This document shows positions 15,447-23,377 of a DNA stretch of 64,000 nt, in pieces; positions within the stretch are counted from its first letter, which is position 1; each line of letters opens with the position of its first letter. Source of the stretch: Halobacteria archaeon HArc-gm2 (GTDB taxonomy: Archaea; Halobacteriota; Halobacteria; Halobacteriales; Haloarculaceae). Made by a program: the position numbers and the translations under genes. Where the stretch lies: assembly GCA_025517465.1 (NCBI GenBank), contig JAOPKE010000001.1, positions 868,001 to 932,000 of the forward strand, read 5' to 3'. The notes under the pieces were generated by a model that was given only the letters and a program-made list of their open reading frames with translations, was not told where the DNA came from and did no database searches.

Positions 15447-16638
15447 TACATCAAATTCCAAACAATCTAACGGAAATCTGCGCCCGTTAGGCCTGGAGCA
15501 TCAATATTATGCGATTTATGCTCGCTAAAGAGTCGTTCACGCCGAATCTTGCAGCCGGGCGTTCTACGATTGATTCGCGCGCGGAGGGGTCCCGGCAATG
15601 ACGCGGAAGTTCGCTAAACTAATCCCGACTCTCATAAACGGCCAGATGTCTCCCAGATCGGGGTCGGGAATTTTCTCCCCAGAGAATTTTTCCATTCATT
15701 AACAATAATCCCATATTGAAATGGTTCGGTAACGATAAGGGCGTGTATCCACAACAATATTACACCGATTGACCACAATCGGTATTAAGTTGTCCACCAA
15801 CGGCACCAACAACTTATTCGGACCAGCCGCGGAATCACTTGATTCCACCACCACACGGCTGGCCTTTTCGTATGCACTCAGTAGCGACTCGACTCTTCGG
15901 TGTCGCCCGGCTCGGCCGGCCTCACTGCTGGGAGTTTCCGCACCTTTGGGATCGTGTGGACCAACGGCCATGCTCACTTGCCACGCCGCCCTGGGTACCG
16001 ATAAGCTTCGAGGAGAGGTCTCCGCTAGCGTGTTTGGTCACTCGGACGCAGTGGCCCAATAACGTCACGTGCCGGTGATACACATCTGTCACACCGAGGA
16101 GCCCTATGGTGTCGCTGAACTCGGGATAGTTTTTACAGTCCCATTCGTCGTCGAACATCCGTTCACCCACTATGAGTTTCTGATGGAGCGATCCGCCTTG
16201 TCTGGTGCTCCCCGAACCATGCTATACATCCGATAGCTACGAACCAATTGACCCGAATTAGACCTATGGATTGTTTCATTCGGTCCAAATCAAGGCGTCG
16301 TCTGTCGGTTCCGGTCTCGTGTACGCCGGAGAACCCAAAACAGTTTGGCTTGCTTCGTATCAGTCCTGAGCCCCAACGTGTCGTTGGCGGATACGATCCG
16401 CCCGACAAACCACCCCACCCCCACACCCTGCGCGGCCGTGCCTCCTCCTTGGCCGCGTGGAGTTTTCGATACGTCGCTGAACGACAGTGCTCGCGGCGGG
16501 ACCAGTCGCCGTCGGCGAGCGGACACGACGACGGCCGGGAAAACGTCTCGGTCGAGTGATCAGTCCTCCGCAGTCTGTTAGTTTCACTTCCGCTCCACCC
16601 TAGGCTGGCTACTTAGTCGCTACTCGCCGTCCGCTTCC
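15447..16638. other. 1.2 kb region without a supported gene
   Basis: No open frame here has a convincing start, codon bias or known motif. The first 400 bases, up to about 15830, are clearly more A/T-rich than the surroundings and hold several inverted repeats. The position, directly 3' of a tRNA gene, is typical of integration scars, but no att repeat is present. A non-coding RNA or decayed insertion are both possible. Confidence 0.45.
15764..15846. other. Cluster of three perfect inverted repeats
   Basis: Three short hairpins follow each other: ACCGATT/AATCGGT (15764-15783), TAAGTTGT/ACAACTTA (15786-15816) and GGAATCA/TGATTCC (15831-15846). They lie in the A/T-rich stretch 3' of tRNA-Thr. 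Confidence 0.35.
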
Positions 16639-16644
16639 GTGCGG

Positions 16645-16842
16645 ATGGGAACCAGTATCGACGCAGCTGCGACCACGGCCGAACGACGGCAGGTCCGCGG
16701 CCGGACGACGATAGCGCTGGAGATGGCGAGAGACGGCGGCTGGCGGGCGACCCAGGACGGCGTGGACGTCGTCGGCCGGGGAGAGACGGCCGCCCTGGCC
16801 GCCGCGGATTACTGCCGACGCGTGGAGGAGGCAGATGAGTGA
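16645..16842 (+). CDS. HicB-like small protein
   Basis: 65 residues. The centre (IALEMARDGGWRATQDG, then GETAALAAADYCRRVEE) resembles the small HicB-type fold, strand-strand-helix, common in haloarchaea without a HicA partner. The ATG at 16645 is preferred over the GTG at 16639. The stop overlaps the start of the next micro-ORF, which suggests translational coupling. An antitoxin role is not supported by context. Confidence 0.5.
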   Translation: MGTSIDAAATTAERRQVRGRTTIALEMARDGGWRATQDGVDVVGRGETAALAAADYCRRVEEADE

Positions 16843-16942
16843 CGCTCGTCGGAAGGTGCCGCGAGTGCGGTACCGTTGTTGTGTCTACTGGCACGAACCA
16901 GTGACGACGCTCCCGTGTGGAGGTGCACTCGATGTCGAATGA
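16835..16942 (+). CDS. 35-residue micro-ORF with Cys/His residues
   Basis: An ATG at 16835 opens a 35-residue frame (MSDARRKVPRVRYRCCVYWH at the start) ending at TGA 16942. It overlaps the gene before by 8 bases and the gene after by 11. The sequence has a Cys-Cys pair, His, and a later Cys, as might bind a metal. Such overlaps on both sides suggest it is translated, but there is no other evidence. Confidence 0.3.
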   Translation: MSDARRKVPRVRYRCCVYWHEPVTTLPCGGALDVE

Positions 16943-17120
16943 CGGCTATCGGATCCGGGAGAAACTCGACTCGGAGTATCGCGTCGTCTGCCCCAGCGGG
17001 CACACGAGCCTCTCGGCCGCCGACACGACCGAGACTGCGTACTGTCGGGCCTGCGGCCGAGCCTACCCGTTCGGCGAACTGGTGGACCAGCGCTGGGACG
17101 ACGCCGACGGGGACCCGTAA
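16932..17120 (+). CDS. Small zinc-ribbon protein
   Basis: 62 residues with a single zinc-binding knot: CPSGH near residue 20 and CRACG near 40, the second knuckle followed by RAYPFGELV. Haloarchaea encode many zinc micro-proteins of this size with regulatory roles; this one has no assigned role. Start is ATG 16932; an upstream GTG at 16917 adds only five residues. It forms an overlapping run with the two preceding small frames. Confidence 0.6.
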   Translation: MSNDGYRIREKLDSEYRVVCPSGHTSLSAADTTETAYCRACGRAYPFGELVDQRWDDADGDP

Positions 17121-17166
17121 CCAGGAGAGCCCGCAGTATATACTCCTCCAGAACGTACGGTGGCCC

Positions 17167-17577
17167 ATGAGCGAAACAGACACGGACGACCTGCCGACGG
17201 ACGACGCGGAGTGGCGCGAGCGACTCACCGACGAGGAGTACCGCATCCTCCGGGAGGCCGGAACGGAGCCGAAGTTCAGCAGCGACCTCATCGACGTGAA
17301 AGACGAGGGCACGTTCACCTGTGCCGCTTGTGACACTGTCCTCTTCGAGAGCGACGTGAAGTTCGAGTCGGGTACCGGGTGGCCCAGCTTCTCGGACGTC
17401 TACGACGAAGGCAACGTCGAGACCCGTCGGGACACCAGCCACGGGATGGACCGAACCGAAGTCGTCTGTGCCAACTGCGGTGGCCACCTCGGCCACGTCT
17501 TCGACGACGGCCCAGAGCCGACGGGCAAGCGCTACTGCATCAACGGCGCCGCGCTCGACTTCGACCCGGAAGAGTAA
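17167..17577 (+). CDS. msrB: Peptide methionine-R-sulfoxide reductase
   Basis: 136 residues, full MsrB length. Two CxxC pairs (CAAC near 55, CANC near 100) form the structural zinc site; the catalytic Cys is in GKRYCINGAALDF near the C-terminus, and the substrate pocket block GTGWPSF is present. The enzyme repairs R-methionine sulfoxide in proteins with thioredoxin or glutaredoxin as donor. A glutaredoxin gene faces it tail to tail 23 bases away, a sensible neighbour for this chemistry. Confidence 0.93.
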   Translation: MSETDTDDLPTDDAEWRERLTDEEYRILREAGTEPKFSSDLIDVKDEGTFTCAACDTVLFESDVKFESGTGWPSFSDVYDEGNVETRRDTSHGMDRTEVVCANCGGHLGHVFDDGPEPTGKRYCINGAALDFDPEE

Positions 17578-17600
17578 CTCGTAGACGCTCGAACCCCGTT

Positions 17601-17840
17601 TCAGGCGTAGCTGTGCTCCAGATACTCCAGAATTTTCTCGGACTCCGCCATCGTGACGCCCGCGTCCTCGTCGACGAGGACCGGCACGCCGCGCTGGCCG
17701 GAGACGCGCTTGACCTCGTCGCGCTTCGAGTGGAGCCCCTCGACCCACTCGCTCTCGTAGTCGAGGTCGAGTTCCTGCAGCCGTTCGTGGACCTTCTCGC
17801 AGTACGGACAGCCGTCTAGCTCGTAGAGCGTGAAGCTCAT
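17601..17840 (-). CDS. Glutaredoxin
   Basis: 79 residues with thioredoxin fold. The active site CPYC is at residues 11-14, followed by the conserved VPVLVDEDAGVTMAESEKILEYL block with cis-Pro and the GSH-binding end. Transfers electrons by dithiol exchange; haloarchaea use gamma-glutamylcysteine in place of glutathione, so the low-molecular-weight partner is inferred. Next to msrB in convergent orientation. Confidence 0.88.
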   Translation of the reverse strand: MSFTLYELDGCPYCEKVHERLQELDLDYESEWVEGLHSKRDEVKRVSGQRGVPVLVDEDAGVTMAESEKILEYLEHSYA

Positions 17841-18511
17841 GGTGATACCATCGGACGGGGGTGGAAAGGGGTTTTCGGCGACTCAGCAAGGACCGGCGTG
17901 GCGCGTGCGGTCGTGCGTGCCGGAACGCCAGTGGAGGCCGCACGTCGAATCCGCGCGAGGGATGAGGAGCGGAACGAAGTGAGCACCGCAATCGGCTGGG
18001 GAGGTGCGTGGCCGTCGTGCGGTGCTGTCCTGGTGTCCTCGTGAGCGAAGCGAACGAGGGCTCAGGAGAGTTTGCTCTCCTGGTGGACTGAAAGGGCGAG
18101 GTCCGCTCGCGCCATCGGGCATGCGCTCGTCGGCAGGGTTCCCGCGAACGGAGTGAGCGGGATGTCGACGAGCGTGCGCGAGCGGGCCGAGGGCTTTCTT
18201 TTCCCGTCAGGTCCCCAGTAGTGGGGAGTACCGTCTCGAAAGCCCTCGGTCCGCCAGGAAACGAACTATCGCAACCACGAGCCTCCCCAGCCGATTCCCT
18301 CAGTCACTCCGTTCCTTCGGTCATCCACCGAAAGACTCGCTGCGCTCGCGAAACCCTCGCGGGTTCGCCGTGCGGTCCTCGCTGTCGCTCGGACACGCAC
18401 GAACGCACGCGCCGACCCGAAGGACTCATCGTCCAGATACAGACGCCACTGCTGGAGTCCGTTCGTCACCGAAAGATGAAAACCGCGAAAACCGGATTCG
18501 AGACCGGAGCG
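17841..18511. repeat. Non-coding inverted-repeat region
   Basis: No gene is supported. Nested perfect or near-perfect inverted repeats fill the region: AATCGGCTGGGGAGG (17990-18004) with its complement at 18282-18296; a 17-bp pair with one mismatch, GCGGGCCGAGGGCTTTC (18182-18198) and 18238-18254. Hairpins CCTCGT/ACGAGG (18037-18059) and CCCGC/GCGGG (18141-18161) have 11-base loops GAGCGAAGCGA and GAACGGAGTGA. TGAAAGGGCGAGG at 18089 and the CCGAGGGCTTT motif recur at 57.3-57.7 kb. Confidence 0.7.
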
Positions 18512-18976
18512 TTACTCGTAGAGCCAGGTCTCGTCGGCCTGCTCCCAGTCGACGAGTTCGTCCTCGTCGAAGAAGAGGTCGATCTCTCGCTCGTTGGAGC
18601 CCTCGTCCTCGTGGTCCGAACCGTGGATGACGTTGCGACCCAGGTCGAGACCGAAGTCGCCGCGGATGGTACCGAGCGCGGACTCGGCGGGGTCGGTCTC
18701 GCCCATCATGCGGCGGACCTGGCGGATGGCGTCCTGGCCTTCCCAGACCATCGCGAACACCGGACCGGAGGTGATGAAGTCCACGAGGCCCTCGAAGAAG
18801 GGTTTGCCCTCGTGTTCACCGTAGTGGTCCTCGGCCAGGTCCCGGTCGATCTGCATGAACTTGCCGCCGACCATCTTCAGGCCGCGGTCCTCGAGGCGGC
18901 CGACGACCTCGCCGATGAGGCCGCGCTGGACGCCGTCGGGCTTGACCATCACGAAGGTTCGCTCGCGGTCGGCCAT
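18512..18976 (-). CDS. ndk: Nucleoside diphosphate kinase
   Basis: 154 residues. Transfers phosphate from ATP to NDPs through a phospho-His; the catalytic His is in [12 protein letters not shown]. The N-terminal block [21 protein letters not shown] and the C-terminal block [11 protein letters not shown] are typical. Last gene of the rpl7ae-rps28e-rpl24e-ndk operon; its ATG touches the rpl24e stop. This gene order is conserved among archaea. Confidence 0.95.
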   Translation of the reverse strand: MADRERTFVMVKPDGVQRGLIGEVVGRLEDRGLKMVGGKFMQIDRDLAEDHYGEHEGKPFFEGLVDFITSGPVFAMVWEGQDAIRQVRRMMGETDPAESALGTIRGDFGLDLGRNVIHGSDHEDEGSNEREIDLFFDEDELVDWEQADETWLYE

Positions 18977-19437
18977 CAGGCTTCGGCCTCCTCGGTCTCC
19001 TCTTCGTCTTCCTCGTCGGATTCCTCGTCGGAAGCCGCTTCGTCAGCTTCGGCGTCCTCGGACTCGGCTTCCTCAGCTTCCTGGGCATCCTCCTCGGAGT
19101 CTTCGTCGTCAGATTCGGCCTCGGTGGCCTCCTCCTCGGCTTCAGCCTCTTCGGCTTCCTCGGAGTCGACGTCCTCGGTGACGTCCTCCTCGTCGGCCTG
19201 GTCCGCGTCGGCAGCGGACTCGGTGGTCTCCTCCTCGGTGATGGTCTCGGCGGCACCGCCCTCGGCCTGTCCGGCCTCGGTCCACTCGAGGTTGCGCGCC
19301 TCGCGGCCGAGGTCGGCGTTCTTCTCGCACTTCGAGGAGCAGAAGTGGACGGTCGTGCCGTCCGTGCGGACGAACATCGTCCCGGTACCGGGCTCGATGT
19401 CGGCGCCGCAGTAGTCACATTCTCTGGATCGAGGCAT
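18976..19437 (-). CDS. rpl24e: Ribosomal protein eL24 with long acidic tail
   Basis: 153 residues. Residues 1-57 are a normal eL24 zinc protein ([13 protein letters not shown] at 7-19, [10 protein letters not shown] at 31-40), a subunit of the large ribosome. Residues about 60-153 are a run of Glu, Asp, Ala and Ser without predicted fold. Haloarchaeal eL24 is usually about 60-70 residues, so the tail more than doubles it. The frame is continuous with no frameshift signs. The ATG at 19437 gives the standard [11 protein letters not shown] start. Confidence 0.9.
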   Translation of the reverse strand: MPRSRECDYCGADIEPGTGTMFVRTDGTTVHFCSSKCEKNADLGREARNLEWTEAGQAEGGAAETITEEETTESAADADQADEEDVTEDVDSEEAEEAEAEEEATEAESDDEDSEEDAQEAEEAESEDAEADEAASDEESDEEDEEETEEAEA

Positions 19438-19439
19438 CG

Positions 19440-19667
19440 TTACTGCCCTCCGATGGTGTCGGCCTCGCGAGCCGTCTCGCGAAGCTGGAGCACGTCGCCC
19501 TCGCGAACCGGCCCGAGGACGTTGCGCGTGATGATACGGCCCTGGTTCGAGCCCTCCTGGATGCGGCACTTGACCTGCATGGCCTCGCCGTGCATCCCGG
19601 TGCGGCCCACGACCTCGATGACCTCGGCGGGCGTGGACCCTCCGTCTTCGGATTCCTCAGCACTCAT
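19440..19667 (-). CDS. rps28e: Ribosomal protein eS28
   Basis: 75 residues; OB-fold protein of the small subunit, near the mRNA exit channel. [13 protein letters not shown] and [26 protein letters not shown] are the conserved eS28 blocks. A short acidic N-terminal leader (SAEESEDGG) precedes the fold. It sits 2 bases before rpl24e and 10 after rpl7ae. Confidence 0.94.
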   Translation of the reverse strand: MSAEESEDGGSTPAEVIEVVGRTGMHGEAMQVKCRIQEGSNQGRIITRNVLGPVREGDVLQLRETAREADTIGGQ

Positions 19668-19677
19668 CGTTGATCAC

Positions 19678-20040
19678 TTACCGGAGTTCCTCGACCTTGC
19701 CGGCGATGTCCTCGATGTCCTCCTCGGCCTCACCGGCGTCGGTGACGGCCGCGGCGGCGCTGCCGACTTCCAGGCCGGCGGCGTGACCGACGTCGTCCTG
19801 GGACTCGACGAAAAGGAAGGGGACGCCCTTCTCGTCGGCCAGCTCGGGGATGTGCATGACGATCTCCTCGGGCTGGACGTCCTCGGCGACGACGACGAGT
19901 TCGGCGTTGCCGCGCTCGATGGCCTTGGTCGATTCGTTGGTACCTTTCTTTACCGTCCCTGTGTCCCGTGCGACCTCGAGGGCCTCGAGGGCGTCCTCTG
20001 CGAGGTCGGCCGGAACGTCGAAATCTACGTATACTGGCAT
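19678..20040 (-). CDS. rpl7ae: Ribosomal protein eL8 (L7Ae)
   Basis: 120 residues. Kink-turn RNA-binding protein, part of the large ribosomal subunit, box C/D and H/ACA particles and RNase P in archaea. Blocks [26 protein letters not shown] and [16 protein letters not shown] are intact. ATG 20040 gives [13 protein letters not shown]; the longer upstream frame is not protein-like. First gene of the operon ending in ndk; divergent from tmcA. Confidence 0.95.
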   Translation of the reverse strand: MPVYVDFDVPADLAEDALEALEVARDTGTVKKGTNESTKAIERGNAELVVVAEDVQPEEIVMHIPELADEKGVPFLFVESQDDVGHAAGLEVGSAAAAVTDAGEAEEDIEDIAGKVEELR

Positions 20041-20368
20041 TGGTGGATCACCTCCTGCACACGGGCTCGGGCTCCCCCGCCAGTGCGAGAACGCGGTTGT
20101 CCGGGACCTCCACGTGAGGCGTGCGGAGACCGGGGCACGTTCCCGCCTCCGTCCGCGACGGACGGCATAGTCCTTGAGAAGGCTGGGAGCTTCATCAACC
20201 CGGCGCAGGCTGTATACCACGGTTGCACATCACTCCTTAAAAGCGCTTTCAAACGCCGTACGGCGTGTCACGCCGGAACACGCCAGGGAAGCGCCCGGAA
20301 ACGATCTGATCAGTACGGTCGCCCATCGGACCGTCACGCCCATGACGCTCCACGGTGGAATCACCAGC

Positions 20369-22621
20369 ATGAACGACCTCGCACGCGCGGTACGGGACGA
20401 GGCACGGCGGACGGACGAGCGCAGGGTGCTCGTCCTGGCCGGGTCCCCGGACGCGACGCGCGAGGCTGCACGGAGAGCCCTCTCGGCCGCCGATGTTCCC
20501 ATCGAGGAGACGACCGTCGTCGGCACCGAAGGTTTCCTGGCCTGCGAGCACCTCGAACCAGTCCACGCCGGCACCCTGCTCGGACGAACGCGGACCGCGG
20601 TCGTCCTCGACGCCCACGACTCGTTCCGGCCGAACGCGCTCGGCGCGTCGGTCGGTGCGGTGGACGGCGGTGGACTCCTGATCCTCCTCACGCCGCCGCT
20701 CGACAGGTGGCCGGACCGCCGAGACGACTTCGACGACTCCCTGGCCGTCCCGCCCTTCCACGTCGACGACGTCACCGGGAACTTCCGGCGACGAGTCGTC
20801 GAGACGCTCCGCGCTCATCCGGGGGTCGCCGTCGTCGACGCCGACGAGGACCGGGTCGAGACGGACGGGCTTACCGACCCGGCACCGCGCCTTTCCCGCG
20901 GTCCCTCTGCCCCGCCTGCGGACCACGAATTCCCCGCAACGGCCTACGAGGCCTGCCTCACCGAGGATCAGACCGACGCCGTCCGCGCGTTCGAGCGGTT
21001 TCGAGACGACGGAGAGCCGACAACCCACGAGCAGGCCCTCGTCGTCGAGGCCGACCGGGGCCGGGGCAAATCGAGCGCCGCCGGACTCGCCGCCGCGAGC
21101 CTCGCTCTGGACGGTGAAGACGTGCTGGTGACGGCCCCACAGTACAAGAGCGCCAGCGAGGTGTTCGCCAGGGCCGTCGACCTGCTGGACGAACTGGACG
21201 CGCTCGAAGCCGTCGACCACGAGGACGCGCCACAGCACCTCCAGACCCCGGCCGGACGAGTCAGGTTCGAATTGCCGGACGAAGCGACGGCCCTGCCGGC
21301 GGACCCCGACGTCGTCATCGTGGACGAAGCGGCGGCCCTTCCCGTCCGGGTCCTCGAACAGTTCCTCGACGCGCCGAATGTGGCGTTCACGACGACGGTC
21401 CACGGGTACGAGGGCGCGGGCCGGGGATTCTCCGTTCGCTTCCGTGACCGACTGGCCGATAGCGACCACGAGGTTACGGACGTAGCGATGACCACACCGA
21501 TCAGGTACGCCGCCGGTGACCCGGTCGAGTCCTGGGCGTTTCGAGCACTCATGCTCGACGCGCGACCGGCAGTCGAGCCACTCGTCGACGGCGCGACGCC
21601 GGAGTCAGTGGCGTATCGTCGGCTCACCGCCGCCGAGTTCCTGGCCGACGAACACCTGCTTCGGGAGGCGTTCGGCCTGCTCGTCCTCGCTCACTACCGC
21701 ACCGAGCCCGACGACCTGGCGCGTCTCCTCGACGCGCCGAACGTCAGCGCCCGCGCACTCACCCACGACGGTCACGTCGTCTCCGTCGCACTGCTCGCCC
21801 GCGAAGGAGACCTGCCCGCCGACCTGCGCGCGGACATGTACGAAGGGAGGCGCGTTCGGGGGAACATGATCCCCGACGTGCTGACCACACAGTTGCGCGA
21901 CGAAGCGGCGGCCATCCCCGTCGGCCAGCGCGTCCTCCGCATCGCGACTCATCCCGCCGTCCAGTCGCGGGGCATCGGGTCGAGACTGCTCACGGAGATA
22001 CGCCGGGAGTTCGCCGATTCGGTCGACTGGCTCGGCGTCGGCTACGGTGCGACTCCGGAACTCGTCCGGTTCTGGGCCGCCAACGGCTTTCGAACGGTTC
22101 ACCTCTCGACGACTCGCAACGACGCCAGCGGCGAGTACTCGGCCATCATGCTCGACCCGTGTTCGGACGCGGGGACCGACCTGGCCGAACGCCACGGCGG
22201 GTGGTTCCTGGACCGCGTCGCGAGCGTCCTCTCGGACCCGGTCGACGACCTGGGCCCCCCCGTCGCGCGTGCCGTGCTCGCGTCCGCGAGTGGGACGCCC
22301 CCGCTCGACCTCTCGGCGTGGGAGTGGCGCGTCGTCGCGGGCGTCCCCGGCGGCGCCACGACGTTCGACACGAACCCGGCGCCCTTCCGTCAGCTGGCGC
22401 TCCGTCACCTCGTCGACCCGGCAGACCCGGACACTCTGTCGTCCGACGAGGAGCGCGTCCTCGTCCGGAAAGTCCTCCAGGGCCACGAGTGGGAGGCGGT
22501 CGCCGCGGAGTTCGATTTCGTCTCGACGGCCGAATGTATGCGTTCCGTGGCCCGAACCGTCGAAAGTTTAGTACGCCTCTACGCCGACGATCTGACAATG
22601 GAGGAACTCGACGACCGATGA
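20369..22621 (+). CDS. tmcA: tRNA(Met) cytidine acetyltransferase
   Basis: About 750 residues. TmcA uses ATP and acetyl-CoA to make N4-acetylcytidine; archaeal homologues also modify other RNAs. Domain order: N-terminal RNA-binding domain, RecD-type ATPase (Walker A VVEADRGRGKSSAAGL, Walker B VVIVDEAAALPV), then GNAT domain (RIATHPAVQSRGIGSRLL) and a C-terminal tail. An in-frame ATG at 20342 would add 9 residues; MNDLARAVRDEARRTDERRV at 20369 looks like the family start. The stop overlaps the next gene by ATGA. Confidence 0.93.
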   Translation: MNDLARAVRDEARRTDERRVLVLAGSPDATREAARRALSAADVPIEETTVVGTEGFLACEHLEPVHAGTLLGRTRTAVVLDAHDSFRPNALGASVGAVDGGGLLILLTPPLDRWPDRRDDFDDSLAVPPFHVDDVTGNFRRRVVETLRAHPGVAVVDADEDRVETDGLTDPAPRLSRGPSAPPADHEFPATAYEACLTEDQTDAVRAFERFRDDGEPTTHEQALVVEADRGRGKSSAAGLAAASLALDGEDVLVTAPQYKSASEVFARAVDLLDELDALEAVDHEDAPQHLQTPAGRVRFELPDEATALPADPDVVIVDEAAALPVRVLEQFLDAPNVAFTTTVHGYEGAGRGFSVRFRDRLADSDHEVTDVAMTTPIRYAAGDPVESWAFRALMLDARPAVEPLVDGATPESVAYRRLTAAEFLADEHLLREAFGLLVLAHYRTEPDDLARLLDAPNVSARALTHDGHVVSVALLAREGDLPADLRADMYEGRRVRGNMIPDVLTTQLRDEAAAIPVGQRVLRIATHPAVQSRGIGSRLLTEIRREFADSVDWLGVGYGATPELVRFWAANGFRTVHLSTTRNDASGEYSAIMLDPCSDAGTDLAERHGGWFLDRVASVLSDPVDDLGPPVARAVLASASGTPPLDLSAWEWRVVAGVPGGATTFDTNPAPFRQLALRHLVDPADPDTLSSDEERVLVRKVLQGHEWEAVAAEFDFVSTAECMRSVARTVESLVRLYADDLTMEELDDR

Positions 22622-23109
22622 TGGAACTTCTCGTCCTCGCCGCCGCGTTCGTCTTGTTGATCGCCGGCGTCGTCGGGAGCATCACACCGCAGCTCCCGGG
22701 CGCGCCCTTTTCCATCGCCGGCGTGCTCGTCTACTGGTGGGGCAGCGGCTTCTCCGAGCCCGGCACCGTCGTCCTCGCACTGCTCGTCCTCGCGGGCGTC
22801 GTGACGTGGGCAGTCGACTGGCTAGGTGGCGTCGTCGGTGCGAAGGTCGGTGGCGCGTCGACGAAGACCGCTATCGCAGCCGGCCTAGTCGGGTTGATCC
22901 TGTTCTTCGTGACGGGCCTCGGCCCCATCGGGCTGGTGCTCGGCGTCGCCGGCACCGTGTTCGCCCTGGAGTTCTACCGCCAGCAGGACGCCCGCGCCAG
23001 CGCGAAGGCGGCGGCCGTCACGACCGCTGCGATGCTCGGCTCGGCCGTCGTGCAGGCGCTCCTCACCGGGAGCATCCTCCTGGCGATGGTCGCCGTGTGG
23101 GCGTTCTAA
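22618..23109 (+). CDS. DUF456 family membrane protein
   Basis: 163 residues and about five hydrophobic segments, with Gly-rich turns (GSITPQLPGAPFSIAGVL, WLGGVVGAKVGGASTKTAI) typical of DUF456, a family that contains glycine-zipper-like repeats. Function unknown. The start overlaps the tmcA stop, so it is translated from the same message. Confidence 0.8.
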   Translation: MMELLVLAAAFVLLIAGVVGSITPQLPGAPFSIAGVLVYWWGSGFSEPGTVVLALLVLAGVVTWAVDWLGGVVGAKVGGASTKTAIAAGLVGLILFFVTGLGPIGLVLGVAGTVFALEFYRQQDARASAKAAAVTTAAMLGSAVVQALLTGSILLAMVAVWAF

Positions 23110-23143
23110 GAAGCGATAAGGGTCGCGCGTTCGAAGCCCACGC

Positions 23144-23305
23144 ATGGAGTGCGAAGAGGAGGGTTGCGATGCCGAGGCCGCAGTCGAGTTGCACGTCCCG
23201 TGGGACGCGAACATGCGCGTCTGTCCCGGGCACGCACGGACGTGGGCCCAGAAGGACGGCGTCGTCCCGGCGCCGATGGAGGGGCACGAGGATGCCTGGC
23301 CGTAG
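23144..23305 (+). CDS. Small Cys/His-rich protein (zinc micro-protein)
   Basis: 53 residues starting MECEEEGCDAEAAVELHVPW and containing a CPGHARTW box: C3, C8, C27 and H30 could bind one zinc ion. Haloarchaea have many conserved proteins of this kind. It lies 34 bases after the DUF456 gene on the same strand. Too short for family assignment by eye. Confidence 0.5.
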   Translation: MECEEEGCDAEAAVELHVPWDANMRVCPGHARTWAQKDGVVPAPMEGHEDAWP

Positions 23306-23377
23306 CGGTCGCTCGCGAGCTGCGACACCTGCGGAAAACGGAGGACTCGCCGACTGAACTGGCCAGTGCTGCCGATT

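Noticed and set aside
15447-15720. Possible replication origin, because of A/T richness and inverted repeats
   Set aside because: No orc1/cdc6 gene is near and no ORB-like G-rich repeats were seen.
15699-15977. A 92-residue minus-strand frame in the gap behind tRNA-Thr
   Set aside because: No recognisable motif, no promoter, mixed composition, and it spans two of the inverted repeats. Possible remnant but not supportable as a gene.
16163-16587. Several 75-103 residue frames on both strands
   Set aside because: They overlap each other in all frames, lack motifs and have no start signals; typical of GC-rich non-coding DNA.
18221-19414. A 397-residue + strand frame with a poly-Ser stretch
   Set aside because: Antisense to ndk and rpl24e; the Ser run is the complement of the acidic tail codons of eL24.
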